Part shown: piece after piece, positions 36,085 to 44,758 of the stretch
Numbering within the stretch: position 1 is the stretch's first letter
Layout: each line of letters begins with the position of its first letter
Assembly: GCF_024449025.1 (NCBI RefSeq)
Contig: NZ_JAHLKM010000018.1
Span: 1-58,985 of the forward strand
Source: Natronomonas aquatica
GTDB taxonomy: Archaea; Halobacteriota; Halobacteria; Halobacteriales; Haloarculaceae
DNA length: 58,985 nucleotides
Direction of reading: 5' to 3'
Notes under the pieces: model-generated
What the model was told of the DNA's origin: nothing
Seen by the model: the letters and a program-made list of their open reading frames with translations, nothing else
The model's database searches: none
Translations under genes and position numbers: made by a program

Positions 36085-37071
36085 ATGAATCTGAACGACG
36101 AGCAACGACGCGAGATCTACGAGAACCTCCTGTTCGCCCGGCGGTTCGAGGAGACGGTCCTCGAGGCATACGAATCCGGCGGCGTTCCAGAGCTTCCGCA
36201 TCTGAGCATCGGACAGGAGGCCGTCGGCGTCGGGGCGACGTATGCGCTCTCGGAGGACGACTGGATCGCACCGTCGCTACGGACGCGGGCGCCGATCCTG
36301 ATGCGTGTCCCGCTGAAGGAGGTCACGGCCGGGATGTACGGCACCGTGTCGGGACCCTCGGAAGGGCGGACGACCCAACATCACATGGGGTCGACCGAAC
36401 ACGGGATCCTCGGAACGACCGGCATGGTCGGGAGCCACCTGAACGCGGCCGTCGGCGCGGGGTTGAGCAGCCGCCAACTCGGGGACGACCGCGTCTCGGC
36501 GGTCTTTTTCGGCGACGGGGCGACGACACGGGGGGAGTTCCACACCGCGTTGAACTACGCCGCAGTCGAGGATCTGCCCGTCGTATTCATCATCGAGAAC
36601 AACGGCTGGACGGAGGAGACGCCGATCGAACAGGTGACAGCGGTCGAGGAGGATCTGATCGAGTTCGCCGGCCACGACCTGCCCTCGTCGGTCGTCGACG
36701 GGCAGGACGCCGACGAGGTCCTCGCGGCCACCTCTGAGGCGGTCGACCGGGCCAGGGAGGGCAACGGGCCGACCCTCCTCGAAATGAAGACATACCGGTA
36801 CCGGCCGCACGCCGAAGTCATCCAGGAACGCCGCGACGAAGCGGAGATCAAACGCTGGAAGCAGCGGGATCCGGTGAAGATCTACCGCGATCGTCTGCTC
36901 GACGACGGCGTCGTCGACGAGGCGTGGCTCGAAGATCTCGACGCGTCGCTCCGGGAGGAGATCGAGGCGTCGTTCGAGTTCGCCCAAAACGATCCCGCCC
37001 CGCCGGAGGAGACGATGTACCACGTCTACAAGGACGTCGAGGTCGATCGCGACGGAGGGGTCGTCCGATGA
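36085..37071 (+). CDS. 2-oxoacid dehydrogenase E1 alpha subunit
   Basis: 328 residues from ATG 36085 (MNLNDEQRREIYENLLFARR). It decarboxylates a 2-oxoacid with thiamin diphosphate in an E1-E2-E3 complex. The cofactor motif runs from GDGATTRGEFHTALNYAA to IIENNGW. The phosphorylation-loop region YRYRPHAE is present. Short length and sequence fit the pyruvate/acetoin/branched-chain E1 group of haloarchaea; the true substrate is not readable. It overlaps E1 beta by 4 nt. Confidence 0.92.
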   Translation: MNLNDEQRREIYENLLFARRFEETVLEAYESGGVPELPHLSIGQEAVGVGATYALSEDDWIAPSLRTRAPILMRVPLKEVTAGMYGTVSGPSEGRTTQHHMGSTEHGILGTTGMVGSHLNAAVGAGLSSRQLGDDRVSAVFFGDGATTRGEFHTALNYAAVEDLPVVFIIENNGWTEETPIEQVTAVEEDLIEFAGHDLPSSVVDGQDADEVLAATSEAVDRAREGNGPTLLEMKTYRYRPHAEVIQERRDEAEIKRWKQRDPVKIYRDRLLDDGVVDEAWLEDLDASLREEIEASFEFAQNDPAPPEETMYHVYKDVEVDRDGGVVR

Positions 37072-38045
37072 GCGAACATACCGTCAGAGAGAGTATCAAC
37101 CGGGCGCTGGCCGAGGAACTCGAACGCGACGAGCGCGTGTTTCTCTACGGGGAGGACGTCGGGGACTACGGCGGCCTGTATCAGGTCACCGACGGCCTCC
37201 AGGACCGGTTCGGCGAGGAGCGTGTCTTCGATACCCCGCTGTCGGAGACGACTCTCGGGGGGACGGCAGTCGGTGCGGCGCTGACCGGTACTCGCCCCGT
37301 CGTCGAGATCATGTTCGGGGATTTCATGGCGATCATCGCCGATCAAATCACGAACTTTGCCGCGAAGATGTACTTCAATTACGGCGACGGGACGGGCGTC
37401 CCGATGGTCGTCCGGACGACCTACGGGGCGGGCGACCAGTTCGGCCTCCATCACAGCCAGAGCCCGATCGGGTGGTTTCAGAACGTCCCGGGGATCAAGA
37501 TCGTCGCCCCGTCGACACCCCACGATTACAAGGGCCTGCTGAAGGCCTCGATCAGAGACGACGACCCGGTGATCTTCCTCGAAAACAAGCTTCGCTACGA
37601 GGACGAAGGGGAGGTACCCGACGGCGAGTATACCGTCCCGCTGTGCCGGAGCGAACGCAAGCGGAAAGGCGAGGACGTGACGGTCGTCGCCATCGGTGGG
37701 ATGGTCGATGTGGCCATGGAGGCAGCCGAGCGACTCGAGGCGGACGGCGTCGACGCGGAAGTCATCGATCCACGGACCGTCGTCCCGCTGGACAAGGAGC
37801 CGATCTTCGACTCCGTTCGCAAGACACACCGACTCGTCATCGTCCACGAGGCGGCCACGTTCGGCGGCTTCGGCGGGGAGATCGCGGCCGAGGTCGCGGA
37901 GGAAGCGCTGTTTTATCTCGATGCGCCGATCGAACGGGTTGGCGCACCGTTTACGCCCGTCCCGTTCGCCGAGAACCTCGAGGAGGCGTATCTCCCCGAC
38001 GAAGAGGACGTGATCGAGGCGGTACAGAACACCCTCGGGAGGTAA
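37068..38045 (+). CDS. 2-oxoacid dehydrogenase E1 beta subunit
   Basis: 325 residues from ATG 37068, overlapping the E1 alpha stop. Family motifs: TVRESINRALAEELERDERV, FLYGEDVGDYGGLYQVTDGL, FDTPLSETTLGGTAVGAAL, and the C-terminal transketolase domain (DPRTVVPLDKEPIFDSVRKT, VHEAATFGGFGGEIAAEV). It forms the active site jointly with E1 alpha. Confidence 0.93.
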   Translation: MSEHTVRESINRALAEELERDERVFLYGEDVGDYGGLYQVTDGLQDRFGEERVFDTPLSETTLGGTAVGAALTGTRPVVEIMFGDFMAIIADQITNFAAKMYFNYGDGTGVPMVVRTTYGAGDQFGLHHSQSPIGWFQNVPGIKIVAPSTPHDYKGLLKASIRDDDPVIFLENKLRYEDEGEVPDGEYTVPLCRSERKRKGEDVTVVAIGGMVDVAMEAAERLEADGVDAEVIDPRTVVPLDKEPIFDSVRKTHRLVIVHEAATFGGFGGEIAAEVAEEALFYLDAPIERVGAPFTPVPFAENLEEAYLPDEEDVIEAVQNTLGR

Positions 38046-38047
38046 CC

Positions 38048-39532
38048 ATGCAAACGCTTACGCTACCGAAAGGCGGGAAGACGATGGAGGAAGGGACCGT
38101 CGTCGAGTGGCTACTCGAGGAGGGTGAGCCCGTCTCCGCGGGCGAGCCGGTCCTCTATTTCGAGTCGGACAAGGCGACGAGCGAGATCACGGCCGACGAG
38201 GACGGCGTGCTCCTCGAACGGTCGGTGGCGGAGGGCGAGACGGTCCCGGTCGGGACCGAACTCGGCCGGATCGGCTCGGACGACGAGGCGATCGAAGGAG
38301 CCGACACCGCCGGTACCGAACCGACGGACGGCGAGCCGGATCCGGCCGGGAAGCCGGAAGGAGAACCGGATCCGGGATCGAAGCCGAAACCCAACTCGGA
38401 CCCGGCTGGCGCTGCGCCGCGCGCGACCCCGTCGGCCCGACGGATCGCCCGCGAACGGGGTGTCTCGTTGTCCGCCGTCGCTGCAGAAACAGGCGTTCGA
38501 CAGATCACCCGCGACGATGTGGAGGCGTACACCCCGGTCGGGGCGGACACAAACGGGGACGATGTAACGACGGCGGCCGAGCCGGACGAACTCACCGTCG
38601 AGCCCGTTTCGAACCCCGAATACGGAGATGTCCTCGGCTCGCCGTGGGCCCGCGTGCTCGCCGCAAACCACGGCATTCCGCTGTCGGCTGTCGCCGACGA
38701 GACGGGGACAGACCGCGTTCGGGCGTCGGACGTGGCGGCATACGTCGAGAACGAGCCCCGGGAGCCGGGACCGGAGCCGACCGGGCCCGGACCGGATGCC
38801 GCTGTCGGGACCGAGCCGGTCACGGGATCGATCGACGAGCCCGCGATCGCACGGGAAGGGCCTCCGACCGGCGCTCGGGGCGTGATGTTCGACCGGATGA
38901 GCACGGTCGCCAACGAGTACGCGAGCACGACGACGGTCGCCCGCGTCGACGTGACCGATCTCGTTTCCCTGTACGATCAGCTCTCGGCAGCGTGGGGCGA
39001 GGACGTCCCGCTGTCGCTGACCGCGTTCGTCGTCCGTGCCGTCGCCCGATCGCTGCCGGAACACGATGTCCTCAACGCCGAAGTAACGAGTGAGGAAAAC
39101 GTCCGTGTCTACGAGGATATCAACGTCGGCATCGCCGCCGACACCGACGAGGGGCTGTTGGTTCCTACGATCTACGACGCCGACGATCGCACCGTCCGGG
39201 CGCTGAGCCGCGAGATCGACCGACTCGCGTCCGGCGCGCGCGACGGAACGCTCGATCACGACGACATGCAAAACGGGACGTTCACCGTCTCGAACGCAGG
39301 AAATCTCGGCGCGTATATCAACACGCCGCAGATAAATCCGCCACAGACCGCCGTGCTCGGTATGTGTGCGATCGTCGACGAACCCGGTGTCGTCGACGGC
39401 GAAGTCGTCCCGCGGAAGATGATGCATCTGACACTCACCTACGATCACCGTGTCGTCGAGGGTGCGACCGCCGTCGGGTTCCTCCGGACGGTGAAATCGC
39501 TGCTCGAATCCCCCGAATCGCTGCTCTCGTAG
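38048..39532 (+). CDS. 2-oxoacid dehydrogenase E2 with two subunit-binding domains
   Basis: 494 residues. Lipoyl domain at 1-75 with the lipoyl Lys K42 in FESDKATSEI; an acidic Pro-rich linker; a first peripheral subunit-binding domain at about 122-160 (TPSARRIARERGVSLSAVAA); a second at about 195-235 (GSPWARVLAANHGIPLSAVA); then the acyltransferase domain. The catalytic motif, normally DHRxxDG, reads D466-H-R-V-V-E471-G, with the His kept and Asp changed to Glu. No E3 (lipoamide dehydrogenase) gene follows, so E3 must be shared from elsewhere in the genome. Confidence 0.92.
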   Translation: MQTLTLPKGGKTMEEGTVVEWLLEEGEPVSAGEPVLYFESDKATSEITADEDGVLLERSVAEGETVPVGTELGRIGSDDEAIEGADTAGTEPTDGEPDPAGKPEGEPDPGSKPKPNSDPAGAAPRATPSARRIARERGVSLSAVAAETGVRQITRDDVEAYTPVGADTNGDDVTTAAEPDELTVEPVSNPEYGDVLGSPWARVLAANHGIPLSAVADETGTDRVRASDVAAYVENEPREPGPEPTGPGPDAAVGTEPVTGSIDEPAIAREGPPTGARGVMFDRMSTVANEYASTTTVARVDVTDLVSLYDQLSAAWGEDVPLSLTAFVVRAVARSLPEHDVLNAEVTSEENVRVYEDINVGIAADTDEGLLVPTIYDADDRTVRALSREIDRLASGARDGTLDHDDMQNGTFTVSNAGNLGAYINTPQINPPQTAVLGMCAIVDEPGVVDGEVVPRKMMHLTLTYDHRVVEGATAVGFLRTVKSLLESPESLLS

Positions 39533-39662
39533 CACTGGACAGTGCTACATAGGGCAGATTAGACGGGTGGTTCAAATTGTCCGATATCGGATAAAATTCT
39601 CGCATTTTCAATAGAACAGTATTTTCAACCACTGTTATGTACGAACCGCTCATAACACCCAC

Positions 39663-41057
39663 ATGGACGATGAGTCGTACCGGAAGCTCGTGGAGGAGTT
39701 CTCGGATATTGCGACGATTATCGATTCGGACGGGACGATTACGTACGTGAGCCCTTCGGTTACTCGTACCCTCGGATACGAACCCGAGGAGTTGATCGGG
39801 GAAGTCGGCTACGAGTATCAACATCCGGACGACCGTGAGGCCGTGGCCGACGCTATCGAGACTATCCAGACGAACCCGGAGGATACCAAAATAATCGAGA
39901 CACGGTTCCGTCAGGCCGATGGCTCGTGGTGTTGGATCGAGGCGACGATGCAAAATCGGTTCGACGATCCGGACCTCGGCGGCATCCTCGTGAATAGCCG
40001 TGACATCTCCCAGCGCAAACGACAGGAAAGACAGTACCAACATCTCGCCGAAGAGTACAAAACGCTCCTCGAGACTGTCGAGGACGCTATTTTCTTTCTT
40101 ACCGTCGAGCAAACGGATGGAAAGAACGTGTTTCAGTTCGAACGCCTGAACAGAGCCTACGAGGAGCAGACCGGGATTACAACCGCCGAAGTTCGTGAAA
40201 AAACCCCGACCGAGGTGTTCGGTGAGGACCTCGGGGCGCAACTGCGTGAAAACTACCGGCAGTGTGCCAACGCTCGAGAATCGATATCGTACGAGGAGGA
40301 AGTCCCCGTCGAGACGGGCGCTCGGTTTTGGCAAACGGTTCTCACGCCAGTTATTACGGACGACGAGGTGACTCAGATCATCGGTATCACACGGAACATT
40401 ACCGAGCGGGTCAAACAGGAACGCCATCTTCGGAGGCAAAAAGAGCAACTCGACGAGTTCGCAAGCGTGGTCTCCCACGATCTGCGGAACCCACTCACCG
40501 TTGCCCAGGGTCGGGCAGAACTGCTCGGCAACGACTGCGACAGTGAGCATCTTACCCCCCTCATCGAGTCACTCGACCGGATGGAGGAAATCGTCGCTGA
40601 TACGCTCACACTCGCCAAGGAGGGACAGGTTGTTTCGGACCCGAAACCGATAGAGCTGGTCAATTTGGTCGGTGCATGCTGGAAAAACGTACGAACGGAC
40701 GGGGCAACCATCGAAATCGAAGACGACATCAGGATTAGTGGTGACCGGAGCCGGCTCCAGCACGTTTTCGAGAACCTCTTCGGGAACGCGATCGAACACG
40801 GCGGGCCAGACGTGACCGTCCGCATCGGCCGAATCGATGACGACGGGATTTACGTCGAAGACACCGGCCCAGGAATTCCGGAAGACGTCCGTGAGACGGT
40901 GTTCGACCCCGGGCATACCTCAGCGACTGGTGGGACCGGCTTTGGATTGACGATCGTCAGACGGATCGCTGAGGCTCACGGCTGGCAGGTTGCGGTTGTC
41001 GATGGGAGTGACGGCGGGGCACGGTTTGAGTTCACTGGTGTCGATCTCGATCAGTGA
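39663..41057 (+). CDS. Soluble histidine kinase with two PAS domains
   Basis: 464 residues, no membrane segments. PAS at about 5-125 (IIDSDGTITYVSPSVTRTLG), PAS at about 130-255, HisKA with the His in FASVVSHDLRNPLTVAQGRA, and HATPase boxes NLFGNAIEHG, EDTGPGIPEDV and GGTGFGLTIVRRIAEAHGW. The GFGLTIVRRIAEAHGW ending is typical of haloarchaeal PAS kinases. An orphan by position; the receiver-kinase and CheF-receiver genes are within 3 kb. Confidence 0.9.
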   Translation: MDDESYRKLVEEFSDIATIIDSDGTITYVSPSVTRTLGYEPEELIGEVGYEYQHPDDREAVADAIETIQTNPEDTKIIETRFRQADGSWCWIEATMQNRFDDPDLGGILVNSRDISQRKRQERQYQHLAEEYKTLLETVEDAIFFLTVEQTDGKNVFQFERLNRAYEEQTGITTAEVREKTPTEVFGEDLGAQLRENYRQCANARESISYEEEVPVETGARFWQTVLTPVITDDEVTQIIGITRNITERVKQERHLRRQKEQLDEFASVVSHDLRNPLTVAQGRAELLGNDCDSEHLTPLIESLDRMEEIVADTLTLAKEGQVVSDPKPIELVNLVGACWKNVRTDGATIEIEDDIRISGDRSRLQHVFENLFGNAIEHGGPDVTVRIGRIDDDGIYVEDTGPGIPEDVRETVFDPGHTSATGGTGFGLTIVRRIAEAHGWQVAVVDGSDGGARFEFTGVDLDQ

Positions 41058-41105
41058 ACGATACGGGCCGTCAAACCCGACCGCGTTATCGCTGACTGAT
41101 TTTTA

Positions 41106-41354
41106 CTACCGGACGATTCGCCCCTCGTACACGTCTGCCACGTCGTTATCGAACACTTTGCTGTATCCCAACTCAGTGAGCAGAGCGTCGTACGCATCGG
41201 GTTCTGTTTCAGGGATCACCATATCGACATCAGTAGTGAACCGGGTCTGAAACGCCGAGATTGTCCACTCTCCGACGAGCACGTACGACAGTTCTTCGTC
41301 CTGTACGGCACGGCGTGCGTCGATGAGTTCGCCCCGAGGCTTTTCGAGGCTCAT
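41106..41354 (-). pseudogene. Truncated nucleotidyltransferase remnant
   Basis: 82 codons that match only the beginning of haloarchaeal nucleotidyltransferase-like proteins (AbiEii/MNT-like fold): LSYVLVGEWTISAFQTRFTT then DVDMVIPETEPDAYDALLTE. The family's G-G-W near the start reads G-E-W, and the reading stops at YEGRIVR where over 150 more residues are expected. Such genes often sit with an HTH partner in accessory regions; none is seen here. The 293 nt upstream (41355-41647) shows no gene. Confidence 0.55.
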
Positions 41355-41647
41355 TCACAGGAGGACCATACCCTCCGTTTGCGTTCACCGTCCAGCTGTT
41401 CAAGCGCACACTGGGGCAGTCCCACCGCCCGAGTGACCGGATACTATCGAGTTTGGGACTCCACGTCCGGAGGAATCCCCTTCGGACCGCCAGATTCTCA
41501 CTCGATGGTACCTTCGAATCCCGTATGCCAGAGGAGTAACGGCGGTGTGGCCCCGCCAGGAGACCAGTCATGCCAACCGGGTTGCAAGTCAGCAGATTTC
41601 CCAAACGTGCAGCACGGGAACCTGCGCCGTTCACCGTTTCGAGGGGG

Positions 41648-42766
41648 TCACTTGGTACTGATATTAACTCCAGTAATCTCAAAACGACTGCCGCCTTCCG
41701 ATCCTTCATGTACTGAAACGCTCCATCCGTGGGCGGAGGCAATATGGCTCACCCGTGCTAATCCGAGCCCATTCCGTCCCTTGAGATCGGACATCCCGGC
41801 CCGGAAAACGTCGTTTCGGCTGTCTTCAGGAATGCCGGGGCCGTCATCGAGAACGTAGAATCCATCGGGCAGCGGTCCGACCTCAACCGTTACTTCTGGC
41901 GGCCCGTGATCAACCGCGTTGGTGTACAGTTCTCGCAATAGTCCAAGCGTTCTTTCGCGGTTAGCCACGATCTTCCCCGAGACCAGAGGCTCTTGTTCAA
42001 TTATCTGGAGGCTTGCTTTTTTAGTATTGCTCTGGCTCCAGGCCGAACGAGCGGCCTCTGTGAGTCCTAAGGGTTCTGTGGAACCGACTGGCTGGCCCTG
42101 CTGTATCAGCACGTTCAGATCGTCAAGAAACGTATCGATACGATCGAGGGCTGTAGTGATTTCGGACAACGGTTCGTTCCGGTCGGTTTCTTGATAGTCG
42201 TCCTCCTTTGTTTCGGTGGAAATATACTGAGTATACCCCTTTGCCACGTTTAAAGGACTCCGCAAATCATGAGAGAGCACTCGCCTGATCTCACCGATCC
42301 GCTCTCGCTCCCAGTTTAATTCCGCCCGACAGCTTTCAAACGCGGGTTCAGTGCCGGCATGTTCCCGAGAACGGGAGGGGGCAATCCCGTCTCGGATACG
42401 ATCTGCGAGTCGATCAACTGCGTCTGGATGGTCCCGCTGAACGTATCCCGAGACGCCAGCGTTGAGTGCCGACGCCGCGATCGATTCCGAACCACTTTCG
42501 ACGAATAACACGAGCGGAACGGCCGGTTCCGTACCCTGGCCAGCTCGTCGTTGGCTGAATTCGATGCCGTCTATCCCAGGGAGGTGGTAGGCGCTGACGA
42601 TACAGTCGGGGGGTTCCTCCGCGTCCGCAAGAAACGACAACGCTGCCTCGGCGTCGGGTTTAGAGACGGAGTCAGCTGTAATCTCCGATCGCGTGAGAAC
42701 CTCCATTATGGCGGACTGATCTGTTCTATCGATACCGACGTATAATAGAGACAGCGACGAATTCAT
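41648..42766 (-). CDS. Histidine kinase with degenerate N-terminal receiver
   Basis: 372 residues. Residues about 5-125 are a receiver fold, but the phospho-acceptor position is Ala59 (CIVSAYHLPGIDGIEF; Asp is normal), the acidic pocket is reduced (VGIDRTD), and the usual Lys reads Arg in GYVQRDHPD. The kinase core is intact: His in VLSHDLRSPLNVAKGYTQYI, LRELYTNAVDHG, LDDGPGIPED and GLGLARVSHIASAHGW. The receiver therefore probably acts as a protein-contact domain rather than a phosphate acceptor. Confidence 0.88.
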   Translation of the reverse strand: MNSSLSLLYVGIDRTDQSAIMEVLTRSEITADSVSKPDAEAALSFLADAEEPPDCIVSAYHLPGIDGIEFSQRRAGQGTEPAVPLVLFVESGSESIAASALNAGVSGYVQRDHPDAVDRLADRIRDGIAPSRSREHAGTEPAFESCRAELNWERERIGEIRRVLSHDLRSPLNVAKGYTQYISTETKEDDYQETDRNEPLSEITTALDRIDTFLDDLNVLIQQGQPVGSTEPLGLTEAARSAWSQSNTKKASLQIIEQEPLVSGKIVANRERTLGLLRELYTNAVDHGPPEVTVEVGPLPDGFYVLDDGPGIPEDSRNDVFRAGMSDLKGRNGLGLARVSHIASAHGWSVSVHEGSEGGSRFEITGVNISTK

Positions 42767-43009
42767 TGTCTGCAGACGTAGGCACTGCCAGTTAATAGGT
42801 TTTCAAATCCAGGTGCCCGGTATGCCCTTCGACAGCACAGCGGGGTCGACTCCGGCAATCGGTTTGTGGGGATCGCATTCACCCGGTTTGCAGACTGATC
42901 CGTCAATCTGCGGAAGGGTAACTCGATGCTATCCGTTGCCTGTGGATGAACCCAATCAGCTAAAACGGTGGAAACAATCATAACGTAGCTGTCCATATCT
43001 ACTGGTGCC

Positions 43010-44059
43010 TTGTCGAGATCTATCGTTGCACACTTCCACGCCGAAGTCGAATTAAGCCACTCGACGGAAGGTCGGTCGCTTCAATCCCGGATCGTTGTGA
43101 GCGATGAAAGGATTGGGGTGGCGATAGACGGGACGAAACGGACGATAGAGTTCTCAAGTATCTTCGACATCGTTCAGGGGGTCTCGCGGCTGCGGAAGGC
43201 TGGATCAACTGAGACAGTCACTCTCGCCTTTTGGGGTGACAATCAGCGAGAGACGATCTCTATCAGCACGGATGTAGAGGTATTGGTTAAATTCCAGAAA
43301 GTTCTCTACAGGAAGCTACTGGACGGGATAGAAGTCGTCGCTACGTATCGAAGTCGGACCGGAGAAGAAAAAAGAGAACGGCACACGTACCAACTTTCCG
43401 TTACTAGCTCGCAAATCCGTCTCCGGTCGACCGAAACCGACCACCAGATCAGTATCCGCCGGGACGGTGTAACCAAGTTCAAAACTCCTTCGAACTCCCC
43501 GACGGACGGTGATCAAGAGCCGGCGGCGGTCATTTACTCCGACACCGGCAATTGTATCAGTAAAACAACCGTCTGTATGCCGTCTTTTCGGGCACTCAAT
43601 CTGTTCGGGCGCTATCTACGGGCAGACCTGCTGTCTACGGACGAAATCGGGACTACGACTGGATCCAAGGATACAATCGAAGTACTGCTCGTCGATGACG
43701 ATCCCCATGATCTAGAGATGGCGGAAGTGTTCTTGAAAGAGCAATCCGATCGATTCAGTTTCACATCTGTCTCGAGCGCATCAGAGGGACTCGATGCCCT
43801 CAATCAACTAAATAATTCTGCCGAATTCTTCGATTGTATTGTGAGCGACTATCAGATGCCCGGGACGGATGGCCTCGAATTTCTTACCGAGATCCGAGAA
43901 CGCTATCCGAACGTGCCGTTCATCCTCTATACCGGGCAAGGGAGCAAGAAAGTAATCAAGCAGGCGATCTTAGATGACGTGACCGACTATGTAGAGAAAG
44001 GCGTTGGCCGCGAACAGTACCAGATCCTTTCGGAACGTATTCGAAAAGCTGTTCGCTAA
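43010..44059 (+). CDS. CheF-like domain fused to a response receiver
   Basis: 349 residues from a TTG (MSRSIVAHFHAEVELS), chosen because it matches the beginning of CheF proteins. Residues about 1-210 resemble archaeal CheF (RIVVSDERIGVAIDG, KRTIEFSSIFDIVQGVS, SFRALNLFGRYLRADL), the adaptor linking the Che system to the archaellum. Residues about 225-349 are an intact receiver (VLLVDDDPHD, phospho-Asp in CIVSDYQMPGTDG, then ILYTGQG and DYVEKGVG). CheF is normally a separate protein from CheY; this fusion has no che or arl genes around it. Either a diverged adaptor or a new signalling output. Confidence 0.75.
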   Translation: MSRSIVAHFHAEVELSHSTEGRSLQSRIVVSDERIGVAIDGTKRTIEFSSIFDIVQGVSRLRKAGSTETVTLAFWGDNQRETISISTDVEVLVKFQKVLYRKLLDGIEVVATYRSRTGEEKRERHTYQLSVTSSQIRLRSTETDHQISIRRDGVTKFKTPSNSPTDGDQEPAAVIYSDTGNCISKTTVCMPSFRALNLFGRYLRADLLSTDEIGTTTGSKDTIEVLLVDDDPHDLEMAEVFLKEQSDRFSFTSVSSASEGLDALNQLNNSAEFFDCIVSDYQMPGTDGLEFLTEIRERYPNVPFILYTGQGSKKVIKQAILDDVTDYVEKGVGREQYQILSERIRKAVR

Positions 44060-44313
44060 CCAAAACGCCACACCGGGGTGGCGCCCAAGACACACTCAAA
44101 AGCAACCTCGCGACGTATGAGACAACAAGGCCCGTCTACACTTTCACTATTTCGATCAGTGTGGATCCAGTGCTACCCCTCTTTCTGTTCGGCGGAGTCT
44201 TCCGAGGGACATAGGATTCCCAGGCCACCCACCGTCTGTTAGAACCAACTTCTGAGACGATCTGGCCGGAGGCCCCCGTCAGTCTGATTACTCTGCACGT
44301 TGTTTGTCATCAC
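44060..44313. other. Intergenic stretch without features
   Basis: About 250 nt between the CheF-receiver gene and the small zinc-finger gene. I see no gene or repeat. Confidence 0.4.
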
Positions 44314-44454
44314 ATGACATGCAAAATCGAATGTAACGACTGTGAACTCGAACGCCAGATCAACGATTGCGTGACGGCTCACAAGCGTGCCAAGGAACAT
44401 GAGGCAGAGCACGGCAACCACTTCGTGATGTTGTACGACCGTTCTAGGGGATGA
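44314..44454 (+). CDS. 46-aa zinc-finger protein
   Basis: ATG 44314, TGA 44452-44454. The sequence has MTCKIECNDCELERQIND, then AHKRAKEHEAEHGNHFV. The C-x2-C pair and spaced His residues match the pattern of many very small haloarchaeal zinc-finger proteins, where Cys2 plus His2 bind one zinc. Function of this class is largely unknown; some affect biofilm or motility programmes. Confidence 0.65.
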   Translation: MTCKIECNDCELERQINDCVTAHKRAKEHEAEHGNHFVMLYDRSRG

Positions 44455-44491
44455 CTTACAGCGGTTTGAGGCGAAAGCCCGCCCGTTTAAG

Positions 44492-44737
44492 CCTGTCTCT
44501 TACCCACAAATCGGGTCGGTGCCGAGATCAATGCATTCAACCGAACATCCCGATATCTTCGGATATAACTCCTTTATGTAGCGGTTTCCGATTTCGTTCA
44601 CCCGCATTCAGTAACCCCCCTACCACCGATATCACCGCCCGAATCGCTCCACATCTCGATCTTCTGATTACAGATCAGGATCAAAAGCGTCTGAAGCGTC
44701 CGTTTGGAGCTCAGTGAACTTATGGGTAAGAGACAGG
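44492..44737. mobile_element. 246-bp element with 15-bp terminal inverted repeats
   Basis: CCTGTCTCTTACCCA at 44492-44506 is the exact reverse complement of TGGGTAAGAGACAGG at 44723-44737. The interior has no coding sequence that I recognise. This looks like a MITE or a deleted insertion sequence. No clear target-site duplication is visible. Confidence 0.6.
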
Positions 44738-44758
44738 GCTTCAGCCGTGTGGAGGAGG

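Noticed and set aside
38111-39535. A 474-codon minus-strand frame across the E2 gene
   Set aside because: Antisense to a well-supported E2 protein; composition is that of a shadow frame and no domain is seen.
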